A DNA stretch of 41,860 bases from Auxenochlorella pyrenoidosa (lineage: Eukaryota > Chlorophyta > Trebouxiophyceae > Chlorellales > Chlorellaceae). A program made the translations under genes and the position numbers. The DNA lies in NCBI GenBank assembly GCA_001430745.1, contig KQ482051.1:426217-468076 (forward strand), given 5' to 3'. Positions 34,301-41,860 of the stretch are shown in pieces (positions within the stretch are counted from its first letter, which is position 1; every line of letters begins with the position of its first letter). Under the pieces are notes generated by a model. That model did no database searches. It was not told the origin of the DNA and saw only the letters and a list, made by a program, of their open reading frames with translations.

Positions 34301-37300
34301 CGCGCAGGGCCGGGCCTGCGCCCCGCTGCCCCGCTGGGATGGGGCCGGGGCCTGCTGGGAGGAGGGTCCGGCAGGGTCAACAAGGACAGCAGTCGAGGCG
34401 TGCTGGGCATGTGGGTGCAGGGAGTGAGGCCCAGCTGTGCGGCAGCAGGCAGGCAGTGCGCAGGCGCCCTGCATCTGCCAGGGTGCAGTTGCCCGTGGCC
34501 GCGGCCTTGCGGTCCTGCCGTCGCCCATGCACTCAGCGGCTCGCGCCATGTCGCCCCCGCCTGCAGCCCGCCGACATGGAGGCGGAGGAGCAGCCAGCGG
34601 GTGGGGAGCAGGAGCAGGGCGGCGCCTTCCCGGAGCAGCCGGCGGGTGGCGAGGAGGGGGGCCAGCCCGACGAGGAGCAGGGCGGCGGCGAGGACGAGGA
34701 GATGGAGGAGGCGGGGGCGCCGCCTGGTGGCGACCCCGCTGCGGAGGAGCAGCAGGCGCAAGAGGCTGGGCAGCAGCAGGCCGGCGAGGCAGAGGGCATG
34801 GAGGAGCAGCTGCCAGAGGAGGAGGCGGAGGAGCAGGCGCCAGAGGAGGGCGCCGTGGCGCCGGATGCCGGTGAGGCAGAGGAGGAGCAGGAGCAACAGG
34901 CTGAGGCGGGGCCCGCTGGCCTGCCCTCTGCTGCAGCGGCTGTCGCAGCTGCTGACCAGGGCGCAGGGGATGGCGCCGCTGAGCAGGAGGAGCAGGAACG
35001 GGGGGAGGAGCAGCGGCAGCCAGCGGGAGGCGACGCGGCCGCACCCGCTGCTGCCGCCGAACCGCCGCCGGGGGCCGGTGGCAGCGCCGCTGGCGCGTCG
35101 GACGGCCTGCAGGACGACCCGGCCGCCGCCGCCGCCGCCGCATCGGGTCGCGACCAGCAGCAGCAGCAGCGACAGAAGGCGGCGCAGCAGCCGCAGGCAG
35201 ATGCCAACCCCTTTAGGAATCTAGGTGGGTGCTTGGCGGGGCGACGGAGGCCTACTGGTTGGGGCACCCGTGCCACTCGACTTTGCAGCTCTGCTGCACG
35301 CATGCCTTCCTCCTGCTTGCCTGGCTATGACTGCAGTGCAGCTCGTGTCCCTGTCCCCTCATCTTGGGCTGCATGCCTGCCCGGTCACCTACAGGCAATG
35401 CCATGGAGCGCTGGCGCGCCCGCCTCAACATGGCAGCAGACGCAGCAGAGCCCTCGCAGCCCCCCGGCGAGGAGCCCGAGGCGGCGCCCGCTGAGCAGGA
35501 CGGCCAGGCGGGTGGCGAGGAGGAGCCTGCGGGCGGGGAGTTCCGGTTCCTGGGGCAGCAGGAGCAGCAGCAGGCGGGGGACACGCAGGCACTGGCGCCC
35601 GCCACCGAGGAGCAGGCGGCTGCGCAGGCGCAGCAGGAGGGGCGGGATGATGACGCGGCTGGCGGCGCCGGCGAGGCGGCAGCTGCAGCAGAGGAGGCGG
35701 GCGAGGAGGAGGAGGAGGGCGCCATGGATGCGGAGCAGCCGGGCCAGGGCCCTGAGCAGCAGCTGCTGAGCGGGGCGGCCAACTGGGGGGCTGGCGGCGA
35801 CCGCAAGGCGGGCCTGGAGGCGGGGGACCCCGCCGCCCAGCAGGGGCAGCAGCTGCAGGAAGAGGCGGCGGCTGGCGAGGGCGAGGGCGGCGAGGGCGAG
35901 GGCGTGGACGAGGATGCGGCAGCCGAGGCGGGTGCTGCGCCAATCAGTGAGAGCTATGTGGCAGCACAGCTGCAGCGGGCGACGCTCGAGGACGGGGCTC
36001 CTGCAGACGAGGAGGTGAGGGGCTGGTGTGGAGGGTGACGGAGTGCCGTGGACCAGCAGCAGACCTGTGCTGGGCTGGTGCGCTGTGTGCCGCCTGCAGT
36101 GGAACGCCTGCTCCTGCTCCTGCTGCCTTGCAGCAAGAAAGCCTTGGGAGCCACCAGGACTTTGATTGGGTGCATGCTTCTCCCTCCCTGTCACCCCCCA
36201 CACAGTGGGTGCTGGATGGCCTTGGCGAGGAGGCGGCGGCCGCGCTGCGTGAGCAGCTGGATGCGCGGCTGCGCGCCGCCAGCGATGGCTCGGCCCAGGT
36301 GCCCGACGAGGCGGCAGAGGCGCACGGCCGCGAGGTGTGGGCGCGCTGCGAGGCACTCACGGCAGGTGCGCTGGAGAGGAGGGCAGGGATCCGGTGGGGC
36401 AAGCAGCCTGGCATGGCTTGTATCGTCCTGCCTGTCTGCCCGCAGACGGCTTGCGGGGGCCTGCCGAGGAGCGCCCTCCCACGTCGCCTGCCCTGCGCCT
36501 TCCCCGGCAGGCCTGGTGGGCGAGCTGGCGGAGCAGCTGCGGCTGATCCTGGAGCCCACGCTGGCCAGCCGCCTGGCCGGCGACTACCGCTCCGGCAAGC
36601 GCATCAACATGAAGAAGGTGGGGCAGGCAGCGGCCTGGCCAGCAAGCCTGACCAGGCAGTGGGGAGGGCGTGTGTGTGCTGCAGGTGGGTCACAGGGCCG
36701 CCTCGCTGCCTGGCTTGCAGCGCCCCGGCCACGCGTCGGGCCTCCCCCTCTGCTGCCTTGCCGCCCATCCCTGGGGCCCGGCGGCCCGCCCCATGCTGCA
36801 GGTCATTGGCTACATTGCCAGCCACTTCCGCAAGGACAAGATCTGGATGCGCCGCACCCGCCCGGACAAGCGCAAGTACCAGGTGCGGGGCGGGGCGCAG
36901 GGTGTGGCGGGGAGGGAGCGGTGCGAGCAGCAGCTTGAGCTGCGGCGGCACTGCCCTTTTGAAGGCATGTTTTTACGCCGCGTTTGCTGCGCACCCCCCG
37001 GCGCCCAGGTGGTGGTGGCCGTCGACGACTCCCGCTCCATGGCGGAGACCGGCTGCGGCGCCTTTGCGCTCGAGGCGCTCACGCTCATCTGCCGTGCCAT
37101 GGCGCGCCTGGAGGTGGGGCGCCGCCTGGGGGTGCACTGTGGGATGGGCAGCCTGGAGCGAGGCAGCGCTACGCCCCTCTTCGTGACACGGGCTCTGCCG
37201 CCAGGCGCCCCTTCAGTGGACTCTTTTGGCTGGCCCCAGCTGCCGGGGACAATCTGACAGCTGGTGTTCATGGGCAGTGCTCTGCTTGAGCGCTGGTGCC

Positions 37301-38578
37301 CCCTTTCTCGGCAGGTGGGCGAGCTGGGGGTTGTGAGCTTTGGCGGCGGCGGCGGCGCACTGCCGCTGCACCCGCTGGAGCGGCCCTTCACCGACGCCGA
37401 TGGCGTACGCGTCATGTCGCAGGCAAGCGGAAGCAAAGGACCGGCCGAGCCTCGATGGTTGGCTTGCATGCCGGATGCAGCTGCTTGGCCTTGTATTGTT
37501 TCAAGCTGTTTGATGCCCAAGCCAGGCTGCAGCTGCCGTGATCGCCCCCCCATACCCCATCACCCACCCCTGGCTGCCAGCAGATGCGCTTTGACCAGGA
37601 CAACACCATCAGCGACCGCCCCATGGTGGACGTGCTCACCTCGCTGGAACACATGCTGGCGGGGGCTGCTGCCAGGGCCGGGTCAGCAAGCAGCGGCGCC
37701 TCGCTGCACCAGCTGGTGCTGATTGTGGCGGATGGCAGGTGAGCTGTGGCGGCAGGTCGTTTGGAGGGCACAGCTTGGGCTTGGGCGGGGCCACCTGTGC
37801 ACAGAGCAAGGGGTGACCACAGCACGGCGGCGTGCTTGAAGGGTGACGCAAGGCGGTGGTGCTGCCTCCTGATTGCGGGGTTGCCATCCCCCCTGGACCC
37901 GCAAGCTGACAGCCCACCCAGCGCCGCCTGCTGCGCAGGTTCCACGAGAAGGAGAGCCTGCGTCGCATGGTGCGTGCTGCGGCTGACAAGCCGGGCGTGC
38001 TCTACGCCTTCATCGTCCTGGACAACCCCGCCAACTCAATCCTGGACATGCAGGTGCGGCGCTGGGCAGCTGCGATGCGCCGCCTGCCTGCTCACGCCCC
38101 CCATGCTGTGCACCTTGCTCAATCGGTGTTGCAGCCATAGCTCTGAGAAGAGGGACAGCAAGGGAAGCGGCATGAGACAGAAGGAGTGATTGCAGTGCTT
38201 GGCTGTTGTCCTGCGTCCTCTCTGCATGCTCATGCCCTCCTCACACCTGGGCTCGCCCACCTCACCTGCTGCCGCGCGTGCAGACCGTGTCCTTTGTGGG
38301 CGGCAAGCCGGTCTTTGCCAAGTACATGGACTCCTTCCCCTTCCCCTACTACATCGTGCTGCGCGACACGGGTGGGTGGGCGCAGCGGGGCCTGGGCGCA
38401 GGCCACGGCACGCGAAGCACAGCAGTACGGCTGGCCAGCGGCAGGCTGTGTTGTGCACTTTGCCACGTGTGTCGCAGCTGCCGTACAGACGATGCCCCCC
38501 TCCTTTACCCTATTCGCAGCCGCGTTACCACGCACACTCGCTGACTTGCTGCGGCAATGGTTCGAGCTCAGCCGCTGA
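5683..38578 (+). CDS. MDN1: Midasin (MDN1/Rea1), giant AAA ATPase of 60S ribosome assembly; roughly 60 exons, assembly gap inside
   Basis: Midasin is a nuclear dynein-like AAA+ ATPase. Its MIDAS domain binds UBL-containing assembly factors (Ytm1/WDR12, Rsa4/NLE1), and ATP-driven motion removes them from pre-60S particles. The gene starts at ATG 5683 (MDSFSFGDAFRRL, like plant midasin N-termini) and ends at TGA 38576-38578 after TLADLLRQWFELSR, a nearly invariant midasin C-terminus. In between come an N-terminal domain, six AAA modules (Walker A at 7457, 9705, 12575, 14905, 17874 and 19848), a long helical linker, an Asp/Glu/Gln-rich region, the SGKRINMKKVIGYIAS block and a MIDAS domain. Protein length is roughly 5,000 residues by estimate, usual for the family. 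Most introns are GT-AG, but at least seven require GC-AG. I saw no frame-breaking lesion; the 29841-30833 gap prevents a full model. A TGTAA lies about 355 bases past the stop (38933). Confidence 0.93.
7425..9408 (+). other. Midasin AAA1 module
   Basis: The Walker A motif GPPGSGKS lies at 7457-7480, preceded by LGSPILLE. The next exon carries MVRIHLDDQMDSKSLMGAYV, the midasin AAA1 H-x-D-D-Q-x-D block. The Walker B segment is WVLVEDINLAP (8143-8175), with E-D-I-N in place of the usual D-E-x-N, as in plant midasin. Sensor and lid regions follow, including FSIRDVLKWCRRMGR, a good match to the family's lid motif. The Asp-Glu swap in Walker B suggests AAA1 is not a standard hydrolysing site; this is inference from family knowledge. 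Confidence 0.88.
9612..12149 (+). other. Midasin AAA2 module with Lys/Gly-rich insertion
   Basis: Walker A GETGTGKT is at 9705-9728, followed by LVVLNLSQQTDSGDLLGGF, the conserved pre-sensor block. Walker B LLLDEMN is at 10676-10696. The sensor and arginine-finger region reads FGAMNPATDAGKRDLPAPLR then NRFTEIWV. The lid contains YNLRTLCRALEYA and SLWDGFAMSFL. Between the first block and Walker B is a long insertion with a Gly/Lys-rich stretch (GKKQKHGGGGKAKKGG, about 10471-10518). Homologues have a basic insertion at the same place, so this may serve as a nuclear localisation or RNA-contact segment. Confidence 0.9.
12403..12574 (+). other. GC-AG intron in midasin (AAA3, before Walker A)
   Basis: The upstream exon ends YPILLQ with CTGCAG, directly followed by GCGCGC. 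The downstream exon starts GGCCCCACC after gtgcag, giving LLQ|GPTSSGKT as in homologues. There is no GT donor near that keeps this conserved junction, so the intron starts with GC. Confidence 0.8.
13308..13527 (+). other. GC-AG intron in midasin containing a duplicated splice acceptor
   Basis: The upstream exon ends KTLS plus AG, followed by GCAAGC. The next exon begins after cccgcag and gives LSR|AFRSRF, conserved in plant midasin. A GT donor at about 13331 would insert residues and disrupt this conserved block. The intron contains copy A of the 85-bp direct repeat. Confidence 0.8.
13398..13482 (+). repeat. 85-bp exact direct repeat, copy A (intronic)
   Basis: These 85 bases are identical to 13727-13811. 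The copy includes a C-rich tract, a cag acceptor (13443-13445) and the first 37 bases of an exon encoding CAIAPSYAAKLV. It lies inside the 13308-13527 intron. Beyond the repeat the frame reads VTGRT and stops at TGA 13495-13497. Confidence 0.95.
13727..13811 (+). repeat. 85-bp exact direct repeat, copy B (authentic exon start)
   Basis: This is the functional copy: its acceptor (13772-13774) opens the exon beginning CAIAPSYAAKLVAVQRELQR, which continues to FAGRHGFITPRDLFR and keeps the AAA3 frame. The offset from copy A is 329 bp. Confidence 0.95.
14553..14576 (+). repeat. (CAG)8 microsatellite encoding polyglutamine
   Basis: Eight perfect CAG codons encode Gln8 in the variable segment between AAA3 and AAA4 (GQQQQQQQQRSLHS). 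The tract is in frame and bordered by Gln/Ala-rich sequence, so length changes would be tolerated in frame. Confidence 0.9.
14853..17716 (+). other. Midasin AAA4 module
   Basis: Walker A GETGTGKT is at 14905-14928, followed by LHIINCNQHTEVSDFLGGFR. A long coiled, Ala/Gln-rich insertion (roughly 15337-15650) precedes FEWADGPLVQ. Walker B ILVDELN is at 15867-15887. The sensor region reads IVATMNPGGDYGKKELSPAL followed by SNRFTSIWVP. VRDLLAWAGFIAV is the lid block. One intron inside (16900-17064) uses a GC donor. Confidence 0.92.
16900..17064 (+). other. GC-AG intron in midasin (AAA4)
   Basis: The upstream exon ends RQALS plus G (TCAG), followed by GCAAGG. The downstream exon begins TTCGCGAC after gctgcag, giving QALS|VRDLLAWAGF, the conserved VRDLLxW lid block. 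A nearby GTGCAC would shift the frame. Confidence 0.8.
18677..18838 (+). other. GC-AG intron in midasin (AAA5)
   Basis: The upstream exon ends AQNPLQ (CTGCAG), followed by GCGAGC. The downstream exon begins GAGGGCGGC after ccccgcag, giving QNPLQ|EGGGRKGLPKSF as in homologues. No in-frame GT donor is close by. Confidence 0.8.
19024..19259 (+). other. GC-AG intron in midasin (AAA5 lid)
   Basis: The upstream exon ends QDANV plus AG, followed by GCAAGG. The downstream exon starts CCGCGTG after ccctgcag, giving RVFAGAGGPWEFNLRDLL. The only nearby GT (GTCAGG) gives the wrong phase. The intron also carries an 18-base C run (19158-19175). Confidence 0.78.
19680..21250 (+). other. Midasin AAA6 module (degenerate Walker B)
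   Basis: Walker A GPAAGGKT is at 19848-19871, followed by LLELSLTSGTDTSDLLGGFE. A long Ala/Gln-rich coiled segment separates it from FEWVDGALTR. The Walker B region reads WVLLDSANLCNPTVLDRLNP (starts 20681), where Ser replaces the catalytic Glu. Homologues are also degenerate at this position, so AAA6 probably does not hydrolyse ATP. VVRPHPNFRLFLALDPR and HGEVSRAMRNRGIEIFLLP complete the module. Confidence 0.9.
22809..22970 (+). other. Probable GC-AG intron in midasin linker
   Basis: The upstream exon ends AAAESK (AGCAAG), followed by GCAAGC. The downstream exon begins CTGCGCCACATG after ctgcctgcag (LRHMQQWRWALL). Evidence is weaker than for the AAA-module introns because the protein is less conserved here. 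Confidence 0.6.
29841..30833. other. Assembly gap (993 N) inside the midasin linker
   Basis: Bases are undetermined. The exon on the left ends in frame with AKARKKK. On the right, after GGATCCGGGG and an intron-like tail ending gctgcag, the next exon starts with DFFRALAAAGVSRRR. In plant midasins a basic K-K-R-A-L segment is followed closely by D-L-L-K and G-L-S-R-H, so the gap probably hides mostly intron plus a few codons. Confidence 0.9.
32689..36014 (+). other. Midasin Asp/Glu/Gln-rich acidic region
   Basis: The exon starting at 32689 carries VTEGTGLGEGDTTGAKDISN, followed in the next exon by LEDQDQLLGAKQKG, the conserved entry to the midasin D/E-rich region. Further exons are extremely rich in Glu, Gln and Asp (for example EEEEGERLEQQMGETGEQGE), with islands ERLWNDEDREQD, GDKSQLDYAAGG, LPEDLNLDGGE and ANPFRNLG|NAMERWRARLN, all in the family order. 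This flexible acidic tether links the motor to the MIDAS domain. Confidence 0.9.
36206..38578 (+). other. Midasin MIDAS (VWA-like) domain and C-terminus
   Basis: The block begins WVLDGLGEEAAAALREQL, then LAGDYRSGKRINMKKV and IGYIASHFRKDKIWMRRTRP. The metal-binding MIDAS motif D-x-S-x-S is at 37024-37038 within VVVAVDDSRSMAE. LGVVSFG, HQLVLIVADGRFHEKESL, ANSILDMQ and FAKYMDSFPFPYYIVLRDT follow, and the last exon gives ALPRTLADLLRQWFELSR before TGA. All are hallmark midasin sequences. This domain docks the UBL domains of Ytm1/Rsa4-type factors. Confidence 0.94.
37423..37583 (+). other. GC-AG intron with tandem CAGCAG acceptor in midasin MIDAS domain
   Basis: The upstream exon ends GVRVMSQ (TCGCAG), followed by GCAAGC. 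The downstream exon starts ATGCGCTTTGACCAG. The acceptor is a tandem CAGCAG (37578-37583), so splicing at the first AG would add one Gln without changing frame. Confidence 0.78.
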
Positions 38579-39114
38579 GGGAGCCTGGCCCAAGCAAGGA
38601 CATGATGTGTTCATTTTTTGTTGGTGCAAAGAGACCATGCTGCGAAACCGCTGTGGGCGGGCGCTTGCTCTGGCTCTTGTCCCGTCTCCCCCGCCTAACT
38701 TGGAGTACTCGCTGTGAGGCTGAGCATGTGCACTAAAGCCGTGGGTAGTCACGAATTCTTCCTTCTTTCATTTCTCATCTCTGCTCATCATTGCCAGCTG
38801 CATTCAGCGCTTATGTTGTCAGTCTTTGGTTCGCACTTCCCAGAAAGACGCTCAAGTATTATCAAGCCTTTTGCAAACTGGAGAGTGCCGCGGAGTTGGA
38901 AGCTTGGGCAACGGGCTGGACCAAGCACCCGCTGTAATGCGCGACAATGCGCCACGCATGCGTGCTGTAGCGTGCTGCGCTGCCGCGGCGGGGCCACGCC
39001 GCAAAACCCCAGGTGCGACCTTCGCCTTCTTAAAGCTGCAATCCACTCTAAGTGCTCGCCGAACCCCAGTAGCCAGTCCGCAGGCGCAGACGTCCTGCGT
39101 TCGGAAGACGCGAC
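38579..39114. other. Intergenic region downstream of midasin
   Basis: No exon is supportable here. GC content drops compared with the midasin exons. A TGTAA pentamer at 38933-38937 is the only poly(A)-signal candidate for midasin. The right part must hold the promoter of the small secreted-protein gene; no clear TATA box was seen. Confidence 0.5.
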
Positions 39115-39823
39115 ATGGCTTGGCAGCGTCTGCCGCTCCTGGCTGCAGTCACCCTTCTGCTCGTGCTCGCGACTATTTCGGAGACCACGGGGCAGCCAGA
39201 GACCTGCCCAGCAGCGTAAGAGAGGAGGGATCTGCTCTCGATTCGCGCCCACTGGGGCCACCGATAGCCGGATGCTCACTGCTTCTGCTTCTAGGAGCTG
39301 CTGGATGGCAGGACAAGCCGCCGGCTGCTCTGCAACACTGGCAAGCATGCTCGTGCTGCCGCAGTGTGCCACCTCGACAAGCCGCCGCCGCCGCTGCACC
39401 TCCTCCCCTGCAGATGCAAGCAGCAGTGTGCCAAGGTCTGCGATCTGCCCTTTGATTACAATTGTGCAGCTGAGCCCTGGAAACATATGGAGGTGAGCTG
39501 TGTCAAACACTCCTGGGCGTGGTGCCACCAACAGGTGGCGAGTGTTGTTGGGCAACGGTGTGATATGGGCCATCGTCTTTCCATGCCTGTGTACACACAT
39601 GATGCTTCGGCGCCCCTGCTATAGTGTTGCATGCTGGAACAACATGCTGGTCGAGAATTTGTGTTCTTTGCCATGGCAGGTGTGCGGCTGGGATGGCCGA
39701 CGCTACACGAATGAATGTTGCGCGTTGTGTGCGGGCACGTACGTGCGGGCTTATTGCGCAGTGCCGCTGGCGCTAGCAACCCTTCCCAACACCAACCCCA
39801 AATTGTGCACTCAATATTGTTAG
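39115..39823 (+). CDS. Small secreted cysteine-rich protein with Kazal-like motif, three exons
   Basis: Exons 39115-39215, 39414-39492 and 39680-39823 join in phase (donors GC|GTAAGA and GAG|GTGAGC) to give 107 residues. The N-terminus MAWQRLPLLAAVTLLLVLAT looks like a secretion signal, followed by SETTGQ. The mature part is cysteine-rich: CPAACKQQCAKVCDLPFDYN, then VCGWDGRRYTNECCALCAG, which fits the Kazal core C-G-x-D-G-x-x-Y-x-N-x-C-x-x-x-C. Kazal domains usually inhibit serine proteases, but the upstream cysteine spacing is unusual, so target and activity are not predictable. A small extra exon in the 39216-39413 intron cannot be excluded. It is a single gene with no functional link to its neighbours. 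Confidence 0.62.
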
Positions 39824-39881
39824 CCAACTTCCTACATGTTGCCATATGATTTCTTCATGCTTTCACCGTTTGCACATGAGG

Positions 39882-39886
39882 TGTAA
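39882..39886 (+). terminator. TGTAA poly(A) signal of the Kazal-like gene
   Basis: TGTAA lies 59 bases after the stop codon. TGTAA is the usual poly(A) signal in green algae such as Chlamydomonas. Confidence 0.55.
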
Positions 39887-40034
39887 GCCACGCTTGTGCT
39901 TTAAGCCTAGCAGCTGGCTGTGCCCAAAGATGCATGGCCGGTGGCAGCCACGGCAGCAGCTGCCAGTATTGCATGTTGCCGTCGGGAGGGTCAGCATGTG
40001 AGCTTGGCCAATTTTATGTCGCCTTAGTTGCGGT

Positions 40035-41150
40035 TTGACACAGCCCGCAACCTGTCTCGAGGCCTTTCACGCGGCAGCCAGGCAGTCGTCGCAGCAGACC
40101 GAGCGTCAATCCAAAGCGCGCTCGCGCGCAATGGGCGGGGGCGCCTGGCCCCCCAGCTCCCGCGGCTTCCCCAACAGCTGCAGCAGCGGCAACAGGCTGG
40201 CCAGCCCGCGTAAGGTGCAGAGGTTGCTGGTGCAGCAGTTGCAGCGCCTGTGGCCGGCGTTGCGGCTCTCGCGCCTACGGCACGCAGGGGCTGAAATAGG
40301 GCTGCCCACTCAGCCCCACGCTCTTTTGCCTGTACATAGCAGACTTTGAGCAGCGCGTGCTGGAAGCGGCACAGCGCGGCGAGCAGCTTGACCTGCCCGT
40401 CCTCGCGCAGCGCCAGCTCCCCCGCTGACGACATTGCCACCTTCCTCTCCGGCCTGCAGAAGCAATTGCAGCTCCTTGGGCAGAACTGCACAGAGCGCGG
40501 TCTAACGGTCAATGTCAAGAAGACCAAGCCATGCTCCTGGCAGGCAAGGGGGAGGAGGCAGCGGCAGTAGCACGAGCGCAGCGGGCAGGCATCACCAATG
40601 CCGGGGCAGCCATCGATGCGGTGGCCCCCCAGTTCAAGTACCTGGGGGTGGTCGTCCACTGCACCCAGCCGCTGGGCGAGCTAGCCAGTGCAGGCCGAGC
40701 AGCCGTTGCCCGCTTTGCGACGGCCATGTTCGAGGGCCGCCGCGCAGAGCTTGGGCTGGAGGCAGCACGCCTGCTGCTGCTGTTGTACAGCCAGATGGTT
40801 GACTCCAGCCTCTCCTATGCAGCAGCGGTCTGAGCCCCTTGCCCCGCAGCAGAGGCAGCGAAACGGGGGCCCACCGGCGGGGCCCGATCAGCAGCAGAGA
40901 AGAAGCACAGCACCACCCTGCGGCGCCTGCTTGGCCTGTCATTACGCGCCCCGACAGCCACAGTGTTGGCAGAGGCAGGCCAGCTGCCGCTCTACATTAC
41001 CTGGCTCATGGCAGCAGCCAGGCTGTGGTCAACAGTAGTAGCAGCACCGCAGGCGGCATAATGCAGCAGGTGCTCGACACCAGCCTGCAGCTGGCAGCGG
41101 AATGCCAAGGCGAGCGCATCGCGCTGGCAGCGCAGCCATGGGCAGCGCAG
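40035..41150 (+). mobile_element. Decayed LINE-type (non-LTR) retrotransposon, reverse transcriptase fragment
   Basis: Fragments of a non-LTR reverse transcriptase can be read in shifting plus-strand frames. CLEAFHAAARQ (about 40061) resembles the D-L-x-K-A-F-D catalytic block. YGTQGLK, an in-frame TAG (40297-40299), and GCPLSPTLFCLYIADFEQRV match the conserved Q-G-x-P-x-S-P segment. PADDIATFLSGLQKQLQLLG matches the Y-x-D-D block, with Pro where Tyr or Phe is expected. GLTVNVKKTKP and FKYLGVVVHC follow, as in LINE thumb regions. Breaks include TAG 40297, frame changes near 40420 and 40530, TGA 40831-40833 where Trp is usual, and TAA 41059-41061. The element lacks its 5' half and cannot encode a working enzyme. 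The right boundary is approximate. Confidence 0.75.
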
Positions 41151-41860
41151 CTTCAGCAGGCGATGGCAGCGGCTGGGGTGGAGTGCCAGCCCGCCGCCTT
41201 GCGTTGGCGCAAGCGTTTGTAGCGGTTAGTGACCACTTGCAAGGCCTCCTTTGCTAGGTGGCTGGGCTGGCCGCTGGCCGCGCTGGCCTGCATCTGCAGC
41301 CGCAGCTGCTGCCTGGCTGCCGCACACTCAGCATCGAACCATGGCTGATGCCACTTGCGCAGTGCTGGCTGGTGCTGCCGCTGCAGCGCTGCCGGCCTCC
41401 GCTGCTGGCGGGAGGGAAGACGGCTGCTGCCGTGTCGTAGAGGACGGCGTGGAGCTGTGAGGCAGCCTGCAACGGGTCGCTACAGGCTGTTTCTGCCAAG
41501 TGCGTCAGCTGCTCTGCCACGGCAGGCTGCTTCAGCTCGTTGGCAAAGGACGAGAGACCCTCCGGCGTCAGCCGGAGTGGGGCAGCAAAGGTGGGCGGTG
41601 GGCCGCTGCCCTCGCTGCCCTCGATGGCGTGCTGCGCTGTGGCGCTGCGCCGAGGGCTGGTGGGGTGAGGCGGTGCCAGCCAGAGCTCTAGCGGGCGATG
41701 CACTCGGTACTCAGGCACCTGCAGCTGGGTGGCACGCTGGAGGAGGGAGGGGCTGCCGAGAAAGTAGTCAACGGTGGTGGCATGCTTGCCAGAGTAGCAG
41801 GTGGGGCTGCCATGCAGGTCCCCCTGCACTCTGCCATTGGCAATCTGCAGGCCAGTGGCA
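41150..41860 (-). mobile_element. Decayed LINE-type retrotransposon, endonuclease end and linker (opposite strand)
   Basis: On the minus strand, starting at the window edge, HATTVDYFLGSPSLLQRATQ followed by VPEYRVHRPLELWL resembles the C-terminal end of a LINE AP-type endonuclease (I-D-Y-x-L then S-D-H-R-P-L). Downstream the frame continues with LTPEGLSSFANELKQP, then shifts near 41380 to HQPWFDAECAAARQQLRL and NRYKRLRQRKAAGW, typical of the linker between endonuclease and reverse transcriptase. It stops where the oppositely oriented reverse transcriptase fragment begins. The endonuclease N-terminus is beyond the window. Confidence 0.65.

Noticed and set aside
40024..40659. 211-codon minus-strand open frame
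   Set aside because: It is antisense to the reverse transcriptase fragment and shows no family resemblance.
40839..41222. Plus-strand 127-codon open frame as a gene
   Set aside because: It is the frame-shifted tail of the LINE reverse transcriptase fragment, and its right end overlaps the antisense linker.
1..41860. tRNA, rRNA, operons, prophage or bacterial mobile systems
   Set aside because: No cloverleaf or rRNA-like sequence was noticed, and the intron-rich nuclear gene structure makes bacterial features inapplicable.

Overview
The window is nuclear DNA of a GC-rich green alga, probably a Chlorella-like trebouxiophyte. The evidence is very high GC, dozens of short spliceosomal introns with C-rich 3' ends, Ala/Gln-rich proteins, a TGTAA poly(A)-type signal, and proteins that resemble plant homologues far more than bacterial ones. 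All exon calls come from reading frames, splice junctions and remembered family motifs; no alignment could be run.

Layout: (1) about 1-1260, minus strand: part of an unrecognised spliced gene with hydrophobic segments that runs off the left edge. (2) 1935-5114, plus strand: a nine-exon gene for a 592-residue YqaJ/lambda-exonuclease-like PD-(D/E)XK nuclease, reconstructed with every phase consistent. (3) 5683-38578, plus strand: one giant gene, about four fifths of the window, encoding midasin (MDN1/Rea1), the dynein-like AAA ATPase that strips assembly factors from pre-60S ribosomal particles. The N-terminal region, six AAA modules, long linker, Asp/Glu/Gln-rich segment and C-terminal MIDAS domain all follow in the expected order. 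A 993-base assembly gap (29841-30833) lies in the linker. (4) 39115-39823, plus strand: a small secreted cysteine-rich protein with a Kazal-like motif. (5) 40035-41860: decayed non-LTR (LINE-type) retrotransposon pieces, a plus-strand reverse transcriptase fragment facing a minus-strand endonuclease/linker fragment.

The genes do not form a pathway; this is an ordinary eukaryotic neighbourhood dominated by one essential ribosome-biogenesis gene. I found no undescribed multi-gene system. The most notable signals are inside the midasin gene: at least seven introns that can only be spliced in frame with GC-AG boundaries, and an exact 85-bp duplication of a 3' splice site plus exon start placed inside one of those GC-AG introns, where its use would introduce a stop codon.
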